Origin: a virus
Reading direction: 5' to 3' (one strand)
Virus record (IMG/VR): IMGVR_UViG_3300017971_003634
Span: 1 to 22,045 of that record
DNA: 22,045 bases
Both the position numbers and the translations under genes were made by a program. This document shows positions 14,231 through 21,069 of this stretch, piece by piece; positions within the stretch are counted from its first letter, which is position 1, and each line of letters starts with the position of its first letter. Under the pieces are notes generated by a model. It saw nothing but the letters and a program-made list of their open reading frames with translations. It had not been told where the DNA came from and ran no database searches.

Positions 14231-14392
14231 ATGAGCAAACACATCCGAAGAATTTACATCAGATTGGAAGGGCGATTTGATTTGTTACCCTACCGGGATA
14301 AGTCGTGGCACGGCCTCGGTCCTTGGTGGGGACATGATTATAAGTGGTTGTGGTTCCGAATCTGTATCAGAAATAAAATCTATGGGACATGA
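14231..14392 (+). CDS. Small hypothetical protein, aromatic-rich
   Basis: ATG 14231 opens a 53-residue basic protein rich in tryptophan and aromatic residues in its second half (SWHGLGPWWGHDYKWLWFRI). The TGA (14390-14392) overlaps the next gene (ATGA at 14389). No domain is recognised. Confidence 0.55.
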   Translation: MSKHIRRIYIRLEGRFDLLPYRDKSWHGLGPWWGHDYKWLWFRICIRNKIYGT

Positions 14393-14814
14393 ACAGCACT
14401 TCAGATAAAGCACCAGAATTTGAAACTTACATTCTGAAACCGCTAAGGATTCGGTTCAGTCAAGTATTTGGCAGGTACACACTTGAAAAAATGAAGGTAG
14501 ATACCAATCCCCTGTTGAATCATGTCATGGATGCGTTTGAATTGCAAATCACAACCAACATTCTAGGACAATCCAGGACCCAGATTTATTCGGTAGAAAT
14601 AAATGTACCGGATGGGTGGTGGGAACAATTCAAATTTCAACACCTGCCCTCATGGTGGCAACACCGTTGGCCTATAAAATGGAAGACCGTGAAAAGAAAG
14701 TTCGCCTTAGATCACTGGGCATTACTTCCCAAATTTGACAAAGTCCCCCCCGGTGAGGAGGTTGTGATGTTTACCCAAGTACCCGGAAATGAACCTGGGA
14801 TAAAATCATTATAA
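14389..14814 (+). CDS. Hypothetical phage protein
   Basis: This 141-residue protein overlaps the previous gene by 4 nt. It contains INVPDGWWEQFKFQHLPSWW (about 83-102), a WPIKWKTVKRKF segment and a proline-rich end (PKFDKVPPGEEVVMFTQVPG). These tryptophan-rich segments recall conserved phage hypotheticals, but I cannot name a family or function. It is the last of the block with somewhat higher GC that begins at RuvC. Confidence 0.6.
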   Translation: MNSTSDKAPEFETYILKPLRIRFSQVFGRYTLEKMKVDTNPLLNHVMDAFELQITTNILGQSRTQIYSVEINVPDGWWEQFKFQHLPSWWQHRWPIKWKTVKRKFALDHWALLPKFDKVPPGEEVVMFTQVPGNEPGIKSL

Positions 14815-14824
14815 CACAAACAAG

Positions 14825-15094
14825 ATGCCTGAAGAAAACCTTTTGAATGAACACATAACACATATTAAGACGATACACAATCGTTTATTACATTTAAAAG
14901 GGGCGAAAGATGTCCATCGTGTGGAACTGTTTTTTACAGGAGAAGAAACTACCAGTCTACTCATAGCTCTAGAGTTAGTAATTGATTATTACAATATACA
15001 AAAGAGCACATCTTTCATGTTCAAACTGGCTAAAAAATTTGGAGTAACACGACAAGAAATGATTTCATTACTTGATGAATTAGCACATGATTAA
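14825..15094 (+). CDS. Small helical hypothetical protein
   Basis: The 89-residue helical protein has no cysteine pair and no membrane segment. The C-terminal FMFKLAKKFGVTRQEMISLL resembles a helix-turn-helix edge, but the match is weak. Its TAA (15092-15094) overlaps the SbcC-like start by 8 nt, which suggests coupling to the SbcCD locus. Confidence 0.6.
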   Translation: MPEENLLNEHITHIKTIHNRLLHLKGAKDVHRVELFFTGEETTSLLIALELVIDYYNIQKSTSFMFKLAKKFGVTRQEMISLLDELAHD

Positions 15095-16151
15095 ACAACT
15101 CAACATAAAAAACTTTCAATCTCACAAAAATACGACACTTGAGTTCCACCCGGGTGTCAATACCATAGTAGGACCAACGGATAGTGGGAAATCTGCTATC
15201 ATCAGAGCCTTGCGGTGGTTAATCTGGAACAGACCCACTGGGGAAGCGTTCCGCAGCACGTGGGGGGGTGAAACTCAAGTTAGGATTACCACTGATCAGA
15301 ATCAATTTCTTAGGATTAAAGACAAAGGAAACGTGTATGCCTTGTCTAACGATCCGGAGGGAGTGGATTGGACCGAATATGTAGCATTTGGATCTGATGT
15401 ACCTGAAGACATACAAAAAGCACTCAATATAGATGAAACCAACCTCCAACTACAACTGGATAGTCCTTTCCTACTCAGCTCATCCCCAGGAGAAGTATCG
15501 GCATATTTCAATAAGATCGCACATCTTGACCAGATCGATAAAGGTGTCAAATATGCTCAGAATAAGATACGCACGATCACATCGCAAATCAACAGTGACG
15601 AACGACGGGTTGAAGAACTCAGTACTGAAATCAAAAAGTATGATTATATTGATAAATTTGAGATTGAATTTGAGATCGTTGAACAAATGGGACAGGAGTG
15701 GCAGCAGAAAATCACCACTCAAAACAAATTAGAATCAATTATCACAAACATTAAAAACATTAATCAGAGAATATACCAATATGAGCGGACTATATTACTT
15801 GAGGAACAGGTCGAAGCAACATTACAATTATACAAAGAACGAGAAACACGAATTCAACAGAGTGAAGATATTTACGCTTCCATTACAAATATTATCTATA
15901 TTGATCATCAAATTGAAACAATAGAAAAGACCTCGAAGTTACTCCCTCAAATTGATAAGATTTTGAGTCTAATAGCTGAGGCAAATGAAAAAGAAGAGGA
16001 TCAAGAAAACCTGGAAAAACTGATACACCATATAGCACAAACCGAAAAAGATGTACAAAATACAGAAAAGGAAATCAAGTCATTAAAATCAGAACTACAC
16101 AAACATATGCCAAAAGTTTGTCCCTTGTGTGGTAACAAACTATCAACATGA
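15087..16151 (+). CDS. SbcC/Rad50-like ATPase, N-terminal half with zinc hook
   Basis: The 354-residue protein has the N-terminal head: IKQLNIKNFQSHKNTTLEF, Walker A GPTDSGKS (29-36) and a Q-loop region with LQLDSPFLLSSSPGEV. It then has a long coiled coil (about 165-340) that ends at Cys345-Pro-Leu-Cys348, the zinc-hook motif of Rad50. Ordinary SbcC continues past the hook to a second coil and head. Here the gene stops six residues after the hook. The missing half is at 17895. Zinc bridging of two hooks would assemble the complex. No frame continues in the DNA, so the split is real at this level. Confidence 0.88.
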   Translation: MIKQLNIKNFQSHKNTTLEFHPGVNTIVGPTDSGKSAIIRALRWLIWNRPTGEAFRSTWGGETQVRITTDQNQFLRIKDKGNVYALSNDPEGVDWTEYVAFGSDVPEDIQKALNIDETNLQLQLDSPFLLSSSPGEVSAYFNKIAHLDQIDKGVKYAQNKIRTITSQINSDERRVEELSTEIKKYDYIDKFEIEFEIVEQMGQEWQQKITTQNKLESIITNIKNINQRIYQYERTILLEEQVEATLQLYKERETRIQQSEDIYASITNIIYIDHQIETIEKTSKLLPQIDKILSLIAEANEKEEDQENLEKLIHHIAQTEKDVQNTEKEIKSLKSELHKHMPKVCPLCGNKLST

Positions 16152-16354
16152 AAGAACATGAAATAGGTCCAAATGATGTGGTTATCGTGAGTTTCCAAAA
16201 TTCACAATCAGTACTGTGTCATAAGGCAACGGTAATACACCAACCAGAAAACCCAGGAGAAAGCTGGATTTTCAAAGATCTAGAGACCGGGATAATACAT
16301 TACGTATCAGAAGGATGTACCGTTACCAAACGTAAAAAGCGGAAGATAACATGA
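16148..16354 (+). CDS. Small hypothetical protein
   Basis: ATGA at 16148 overlaps the previous TGA. The 68-residue protein looks beta-rich and SH3-like (NDVVIVSFQNSQSVLCHKAT, ESWIFKDLETGIIHYVSEGC) with a very basic tail (KRKKRKIT). Function is unknown. It lies between the two SbcC halves. Confidence 0.55.
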   Translation: MKEHEIGPNDVVIVSFQNSQSVLCHKATVIHQPENPGESWIFKDLETGIIHYVSEGCTVTKRKKRKIT

Positions 16355-16542
16355 GCACAAGACTATACAGATACACCTTGTGGATGGCCGTTGCAAAACT
16401 TCCTAAAATGGAATGGCACCACATACATACCATAAGTGCATATAGTATGGAACATGCTGAACGAATATTTAGAGAGAAAGGATATCTAACATCCAAAACT
16501 AACCATTATTTTATATCAACCAAAACCGCAGAACAATTATGA
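16351..16542 (+). CDS. Small hypothetical protein
   Basis: A 63-residue protein with 4-nt overlaps on both sides (16351-16354 and 16539-16542). It has aromatic and histidine-rich stretches (MEWHHIHTISAYSMEHAERI) and looks like a compact alpha/beta fold with strand-helix-strand order. No family is recognised. Confidence 0.55.
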   Translation: MSTRLYRYTLWMAVAKLPKMEWHHIHTISAYSMEHAERIFREKGYLTSKTNHYFISTKTAEQL

Positions 16543-16781
16543 ACAACGACAAATTGATTAAAACGGAATTTGACGGGCGTAAGGCCTGGGTAGTTGGTGC
16601 TCCTAAAGAAAAACACCCTTATAAAGGTGCTATTGCTACATGTTTAGGTGCAAAATCAACAAATGAAGGATGGGTAATGATGTTCAAGGACGTAAAAACA
16701 GGAGATGAATTCCCAATTAAAGGGGGTAATGAAATAGTATGGGTAACTAATGATGAAAAGGACGAAAGTAAGGAAGGCTGA
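16539..16781 (+). CDS. Small hypothetical protein, beta-rich
   Basis: The 80-residue protein looks like a small beta-barrel (DGRKAWVVGAPKEKHPYKGA, GWVMMFKDVKTGDEFPIKGG) with an acidic tail (NDEKDESKEG). It overlaps SbcD by 32 nt and lies between the SbcC halves. It shares the strand-turn pattern of the protein at 16148 without clear identity. No function is recognised. Confidence 0.55.
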   Translation: MNNDKLIKTEFDGRKAWVVGAPKEKHPYKGAIATCLGAKSTNEGWVMMFKDVKTGDEFPIKGGNEIVWVTNDEKDESKEG

Positions 16782-17658
16782 TCTCATACTGACCAGTGAC
16801 TGGCACATCCGGGAGACTATTCCCGAGTGCCGGACTGATGACTTTGAAGAGACTCTGTGGAAAAAACTCGAGTTCATCGAACAGCTACAGACCCAACATG
16901 GTTGTCCCATCCTTGTAGGTGGTGATATATTTCACCACTGGAAGCCTTCTCCCGGGTTGATACGTAAGGCCATCCTAAACATGCCCTTTGCTGTACATAC
17001 CATATACGGCCAACACGATCTGCCCCAACACAACTGGCAGAACAGGGACAAAAGTGGGCTGGCTGCGCTGGATGCGGCCCGTGCCCTGTTTATACTACCT
17101 AACTGTCACTGGGGACAGGATCCTGAGGTGGAGAAGTACCCATCCTATGAAGTAGAAGGTAGGCAGATCTTGGTCTGGCACCACATGGTCTGGCAGGGAA
17201 GACACCCCTGGCCAGGATGCACCGATCCAAGCACTGTTGCAGTACTTAGAAAATACCCTGAATATGACCTTATACTTACAGGTGATAATCACAAACCATT
17301 TATAGAAGAATATGAAGGAAGAATCCTTGTTAACCCAGGTTCGCTCACTCGGCAGACTGCTGATCAAATCGATCACCTACCCAGAGTTTATTTATATGAT
17401 GCTGATAGCAACACTGTCCAGCCCGTTTACCTTCCTATACAAAAAGGAGATGAGGTCATTAGCAGAGAGCATATTGACAAAAATAAAGAGCGAACCGGAC
17501 GAATCCAAGCCTTCATCAGTAAATTAGGAGAAGAGTGGGCATCAACACTGTCTTTTGAAAAGAATCTTGAGGAATTCTTTAAAACAAACCGTCAAATACG
17601 CACCTCAGTTAAAAATAATGTCTACGAATCAATTGAACGTGATTCAAGAGACTATTAA
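16750..17658 (+). CDS. SbcD/Mre11-like metallophosphoesterase nuclease
   Basis: The 302-residue protein has the calcineurin-like motifs in order: SDWHIR, VGGDIFHHW, YGQHDLPQHN (GQHD in place of the usual GNHD), WHHMVW, LTGDNHKP and NPGSLTRQ. The GxxD, GQHD and HH residues bind two metals. The Gln change is at a metal-ligand site. SbcD supplies the nuclease for SbcC. The first half is GC-rich (about 55% at 16801-16860 by hand count) and the second half AT-rich (about 38% at 17221-17280), suggesting mosaic origin. ATGATG at 16750 is chosen since SDWH follows 17 residues later. Confidence 0.88.
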   Translation: MMKRTKVRKADLILTSDWHIRETIPECRTDDFEETLWKKLEFIEQLQTQHGCPILVGGDIFHHWKPSPGLIRKAILNMPFAVHTIYGQHDLPQHNWQNRDKSGLAALDAARALFILPNCHWGQDPEVEKYPSYEVEGRQILVWHHMVWQGRHPWPGCTDPSTVAVLRKYPEYDLILTGDNHKPFIEEYEGRILVNPGSLTRQTADQIDHLPRVYLYDADSNTVQPVYLPIQKGDEVISREHIDKNKERTGRIQAFISKLGEEWASTLSFEKNLEEFFKTNRQIRTSVKNNVYESIERDSRDY

Positions 17659-17926
17659 ATTGTTTGCTATGGATGAACAGGATCTATTAGAACTGAAACA
17701 GAAAATAAATAAAGCTACTACAAAAGTAGCAGAGTTGAATGGTCAGAAGAAGGTTCTGATGACACAACTGAAAGAAAAATACGGAGTGTCTTCTTTAGAA
17801 AAGGCTCAAGAAAAGGTAAAAAGTTTGGAGAAAGAAATCAAAGTCTTAGATAATCAAATAGACACAGCAACCGAAAAACTAGAAAAGCAGCTGGATGAAA
17901 CCAAAGATTCAACAACTGAGGAATAG
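17618..17926 (+). CDS. Coiled-coil protein between SbcD and SbcC C-half
   Basis: The 102-residue protein overlaps the end of SbcD by 41 nt and the next gene by 32 nt. From about residue 20 it is a continuous, highly charged coiled coil (KQKINKATTKVAELN, EKAQEKVKSLEKEIKVLD). There is no catalytic motif. It may be part of the coiled-coil arm of the split SbcC or a separate linker subunit. Start is ATG 17618. A later ATG at 17669 is possible. Confidence 0.65.
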   Translation: MSTNQLNVIQETIKLFAMDEQDLLELKQKINKATTKVAELNGQKKVLMTQLKEKYGVSSLEKAQEKVKSLEKEIKVLDNQIDTATEKLEKQLDETKDSTTEE

Positions 17927-18506
17927 TTTAGAACGAGAAAAGGGAAGACGATCACAGATCAAGAGTTCCATTATCTCCACACAACGCAAAGCCAAAGAAG
18001 CTGGAAGAGACATGCGTCGTTGGGAACAAGCCCGTGAAATCATACGTGAAGTAGGATTAAAGACCCAACAACAACTTCAATATCACATAGGAGACATAAC
18101 CTCGTTGGCATTAGAAGCAGTCTTTCCAGTGGATCCTTATGAACTTGTGGTTGAATTTGTGGAAAGACGGAATAAAACTGAATGCGATTTGTATTTCAGC
18201 CGTGATGGTCATAAAATACACCCTCTTTCGGCAAGTGGTGTGGGTGCTGTTGATGTAGCCACCTTCGCATTACGCATTGCGGCCTGGTCTATGCAAATCC
18301 CAAAACGACGTAATGTTATCATACTGGATGAACCTTTCCGATTTCTTTCCGCTGAATATCAAGAGAAGGCCTCCCGTATGGTTAAAGAATTAAGTGAAAA
18401 ATTGGGGTTGCAATTTATCATCATCACACACGAGCAAATCCTATCAGAATACGCTGACAAAACTTTCCATATACAATTGAAAAAAGGTAAAAGTATAATA
18501 AAATAA
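17895..18506 (+). CDS. SbcC/Rad50-like ATPase, C-terminal half
   Basis: The 203-residue protein starts with a coil (1 to about 60) and then has the C-terminal head: HPLSASGVGAVDVATFALRI (109-128, ABC signature in degenerate form), Walker B NVIILDEPFRF (140-150) and the H-loop ITHE (177-180). It completes the ATP-binding site of the N-terminal half at 15087. The Glu of DEP is intact. There is no zinc hook here. It starts at ATG 17895 inside the coiled-coil gene, which suggests translational coupling. Confidence 0.85.
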   Translation: MKPKIQQLRNSLEREKGRRSQIKSSIISTQRKAKEAGRDMRRWEQAREIIREVGLKTQQQLQYHIGDITSLALEAVFPVDPYELVVEFVERRNKTECDLYFSRDGHKIHPLSASGVGAVDVATFALRIAAWSMQIPKRRNVIILDEPFRFLSAEYQEKASRMVKELSEKLGLQFIIITHEQILSEYADKTFHIQLKKGKSIIK

Positions 18507-18515
18507 TTTCAAGAT

Positions 18516-18602
18516 ATGTGTGTTTTCTTAGACGATCAACTGATTGCCGTATATGACAAATTTATGAATAGGCAAATCACTCTGAAAGATACAACCAACT
18601 AG
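18516..18602 (+). CDS. Possible 28-residue peptide
   Basis: An ATG 9 nt after the SbcC C-half stop opens a short frame (MCVFLDDQLIAVYDKFMNRQ...). It has no motif. Its 28 residues could arise by chance, so this is a weak call. The following DNA (18603-18653) holds two purine-rich AGGAGGGG-type stretches (18603-18612 and 18619-18626), unusual here. Confidence 0.25.
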   Translation: MCVFLDDQLIAVYDKFMNRQITLKDTTN

Positions 18603-18653
18603 TAGGAGGGGGTATAAAAGGAGGGGAATTGATAATCCCAAAAAGAATATTAA

Positions 18654-19529
18654 ATGAAAACGAACCAGACATTATTAGACCAATTCAGAAATCATTTTCT
18701 GAGGATACGATTCCAAATATATCAGAATGTATTTCCAAAAAGACTAAAGGATAAGTCTCACTGTCTTAAAGTCGGTAGAGTCTGTACCTTTACTGATGAA
18801 TTTGCACGTAACTCATGGAGCGGAGCACCGCAAGACAAACGATGGGATGTGGGAGAAGCTTGGGGAATGTATCATCCTGATAAACCAAATACATATTTTG
18901 GACCACCTGATCCAGATTCATTAGGAGAAAGTGTAGCAATATTTACTGCTAAATATAACCCCAAATACTTTGAGGATAGAGAATTGACAATCCCCTACGA
19001 AACCACCCTTCTGTCAACACAAAAAACCTTCCGTCAACAATACGGTAGATTTGAATGTCGATGCACCTTACCCCAAGAGAAAGCTGTTTGGCCAGCCTTT
19101 TGGTTATATGGTCCTACGTGGCCTCCTGAAATTGACATCTTTGAATGTCTTGGTCGTAATACCGGAGAATCTGCTAACACCCAGGAAATAAATCTACATT
19201 ACGGAAGAGTTGAAGAAGGGAACAAAATGTGTATGGGAGCCTGGAAAATACCATTGAAGAAAAAAGGATTTCATGAATTTGCTTTAGAATGGACTCCCAA
19301 ACGTTTGGACTTCTATACTGATGGTATTAGAGTCTTTACCTATTCTAATCAACAAGTATTAGATAAATGGTTTAATACGCCAGATGGACGTATGTGGATT
19401 ATTCTAAACCATGGGCTTGGCCCAAATTATATGAAAGATAATGAAGAAGACTTCTTTTCCTTTTTCTTTGTGGATTATGTAAGAGTATATTCAGACAAGC
19501 CCGTTATTAATGATTTGAACCTATTATAA
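18654..19529 (+). CDS. Glycoside hydrolase family 16 enzyme without signal peptide
   Basis: The 291-residue protein carries the GH16 active-site motif EIDIFE (Glu159, Asp161, Glu164), preceded by WPAFWLYGPTWPP. FHEFALEWTPKRLDFYTDG (206-224) and FVDYVRVYS (272-280) are typical later strands. The family hydrolyses beta-1,3 or beta-1,4 glucans and galactans such as laminarin, agar and carrageenan. There is no signal peptide, and the N-terminal 45 residues look cytoplasmic, so release would need lysis or virion loading. The gene sits after SbcC, not among tail genes. Substrate is unknown. The stop is 19527-19529. Confidence 0.85.
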   Translation: MKTNQTLLDQFRNHFLRIRFQIYQNVFPKRLKDKSHCLKVGRVCTFTDEFARNSWSGAPQDKRWDVGEAWGMYHPDKPNTYFGPPDPDSLGESVAIFTAKYNPKYFEDRELTIPYETTLLSTQKTFRQQYGRFECRCTLPQEKAVWPAFWLYGPTWPPEIDIFECLGRNTGESANTQEINLHYGRVEEGNKMCMGAWKIPLKKKGFHEFALEWTPKRLDFYTDGIRVFTYSNQQVLDKWFNTPDGRMWIILNHGLGPNYMKDNEEDFFSFFFVDYVRVYSDKPVINDLNLL

Positions 19530-19535
19530 CAGAAT

Positions 19536-19679
19536 ATGAGATTTGTTATTGACATAATACTGGTCTTACTACTGATCATTTTATTTGCCCGTGTGCGAAT
19601 AGTAAAAAGTGAGAGAGATCACTTTATTGAATTATCCGAAAAATTACTACAAGAATTAAGAAAGTGTGGGATACTCTAA
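19536..19679 (+). CDS. Small single-pass membrane protein
   Basis: ATG 19536 gives a 47-residue protein with one strong membrane segment near the N-terminus (IDIILVLLLIILFARV) followed by a charged helical tail (RIVKSERDHFIELSEKLLQE). The size and topology fit a phage membrane peptide. A holin role is possible but cannot be shown. It lies 6 nt after the GH16 stop. Confidence 0.55.
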   Translation: MRFVIDIILVLLLIILFARVRIVKSERDHFIELSEKLLQELRKCGIL

Positions 19680-19705
19680 GTTTACATCAGTAAACAAACT
19701 TGATA

Positions 19706-20161
19706 ATGAGACAACACGTAGTAGCCTCGAAGATCGTAGCAGAGTTGTGGACATTGGGTCTAGCTGATGAAAAAGACCATGAATTGTTGCATACGTATAT
19801 TATGTGGGCGTATGCTGTGGGGTATGATGCCGGTAGTAAATCTAGATCGAATAAAAAACCAGTGTCACAGTACGATCTGGATGGTCATCTTATAGAAATT
19901 TATGAAAGTGCTGCAGCTGCTTCAAGAGCTACTAAGATTGCCCACTCTGACATAGCAAAGTGTGCTAGTGGATACAAACACCCGAACTATACAGTACACA
20001 CTGCCGGAGGATTCAGATGGATATATGTAGATCTTACAGACCCCGACGCTTTCCCAAAAGCAACCATAGGACGATTACCAGAACAGATAGACCGGCAAGT
20101 ACGAGGAATCCGTGCATCCAGAATTTCCTCTTTACATAAACCTCCTTCACCACAGTCCTAG
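19706..20161 (+). CDS. NUMOD1-like DNA-binding protein
   Basis: From ATG 19706 the protein is 151 residues. An N-terminal helical region (about 1-45) is followed by a NUMOD1-like module (about 53-110): VSQYDLDGHLIEIYESAAAA, SRATKIAHSDIAKCASGYKH, GGFRWIY. NUMOD1 is usually attached to HNH or GIY-YIG homing nucleases as a DNA-binding arm, but no nuclease motif is present. The final 42 residues or so overlap the antisense spanin-like gene, and this tail has no recognisable fold. An upstream TTG at 19700 is less likely as start. Confidence 0.65.
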   Translation: MRQHVVASKIVAELWTLGLADEKDHELLHTYIMWAYAVGYDAGSKSRSNKKPVSQYDLDGHLIEIYESAAAASRATKIAHSDIAKCASGYKHPNYTVHTAGGFRWIYVDLTDPDAFPKATIGRLPEQIDRQVRGIRASRISSLHKPPSPQS

Positions 20162-20522
20162 TAACCACTTTTTCAACTTCCCTTTCTACAATAACACTAT
20201 CCATCACAAATTCTACAATAGTATCAGTTTGAATCAATTCTAATCCCAGCTGATTATCCAACAACCATGCTGTGGCTGATGCCCATGCAGTATGTCGTGT
20301 TATCTTCATATAAGGGAGATCTATCTCCACGGGTATAGTTATACTATCGACGACCGTATCCCCTGCAATAGTCTCGTAAATGATCGAGTCACGGTATATT
20401 GTTGTATCCTGTATAATAGTATCCGCTGGAATGGGATATCGTTCTAGTAATCTGACCAGCCGTCGTTGTGGACTACAGCTGGTCAGAAAAACTACTATGA
20501 AAAACACTACTGTCCTTTTCAT
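20034..20522 (-). CDS. Unimolecular spanin-like lysis lipoprotein
   Basis: The 162-residue protein has an N-terminal lipoprotein signal with lipobox FLTSC (Cys16). A central ectodomain (about 20-132) is rich in beta-branched residues (DTTIYRDSIIYE, TVVDSITIPVEIDLPYM). Near the C-terminus is a strong membrane segment (about 135-156) ending in KRRGL. An outer-membrane lipid anchor plus an inner-membrane anchor on one chain is the known layout of u-spanins such as T1 gp11, which fuse the two membranes in the last step of lysis. No endolysin or holin is seen beside it. Its 3' end runs 128 nt into the convergent NUMOD1-like gene, and its start overlaps the upstream gene by 4 nt. Confidence 0.72.
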   Translation of the reverse strand: MKRTVVFFIVVFLTSCSPQRRLVRLLERYPIPADTIIQDTTIYRDSIIYETIAGDTVVDSITIPVEIDLPYMKITRHTAWASATAWLLDNQLGLELIQTDTIVEFVMDSVIVEREVEKVVTRTVVKEVYVKRKFWMHGFLVLAGLSVLVIVLWLLLGKRRGL

Positions 20523-20731
20523 TTCTCTTCTGATTGATCAACCCAATCGAATCGCTTGAACACTTTTGCGATCTCTTTAGTTTGTTCATCCTCAAGATGA
20601 ACAGTAACATGAGCGTGTACAATGTCGTTGGGAGAGATCATAATCATAATCCTTCCGACATCGTTTGGTTCCAATCCGATGATTCGGCAAATTTCCTGAG
20701 CGGTTTCGTGCTGACCTGAGATCTTATTCAT
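20519..20731 (-). CDS. Hypothetical phage protein
   Basis: Read from ATG 20731 this is 70 residues. An ATG at 20746 would add 5 residues and increase the overlap with the preceding gene. It contains a helix and a beta-hairpin (GQHETAQEICRIIGLEPNDV, ISPNDIVHAHVTVHLEDEQT) with no recognised family. Its stop overlaps the spanin-like start (4 nt), and 8 nt overlap the upstream gene, so it is in the same operon. Confidence 0.6.
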   Translation of the reverse strand: MNKISGQHETAQEICRIIGLEPNDVGRIMIMISPNDIVHAHVTVHLEDEQTKEIAKVFKRFDWVDQSEEK

Positions 20732-21044
20732 CTTTTGCTTTTTCAATTGGTTTCTCCGGGGCTGGATCTTTGGCGGAACCGGGCTGCGGTTTCATCACGG
20801 AGAGTTTCGGCACATCCATTCCCTCCGGTAGCTCCGCAGTGACATTACCCCGCACCGAAACTTCCAGGACCTGAAGAATGGGGCCAATTTGCCGGTACTT
20901 GTGAGGGATCTCCGCTAATGCCTGGCGGATCATATCCCCAGTTTCAGCGGTCAATACATACGCATTCTTGATGGTGTGTTTTACCATCTTCGGTTTCTCA
21001 GAGGATCTGGTTGAGCCTCGTTTCATTGTTCTTTGTGTACTCAT
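20724..21044 (-). CDS. Hypothetical protein with Pro/Lys-rich tail
   Basis: The 106-residue protein has a basic N-terminus (residues 1-22), a compact core (about 23-78; KNAYVLTAETGDMIRQALAE and GPILQVLEVSVRGNVTAELP) and a polar proline/lysine-rich tail. No family is recognised. It lies between the tail fibre and the lysis gene in one operon. GC looks higher than in the plus-strand genes. Confidence 0.6.
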   Translation of the reverse strand: MSTQRTMKRGSTRSSEKPKMVKHTIKNAYVLTAETGDMIRQALAEIPHKYRQIGPILQVLEVSVRGNVTAELPEGMDVPKLSVMKPQPGSAKDPAPEKPIEKAKDE

Positions 21045-21069
21045 GATCGGTTGTTTTGGTTAAACAAAA

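Noticed and set aside
14205-14234. Nine-codon frame between two small genes
   Set aside because: It is too short to support as a gene and overlaps both neighbours.
18629-18754. TTG-started 41-codon frame just after a purine-rich AGGAGGGG site
   Set aside because: It overlaps the GH16 start in another frame, has no recognisable motif and would make the GH16 leader hard to explain. The SD-like site remains unexplained.
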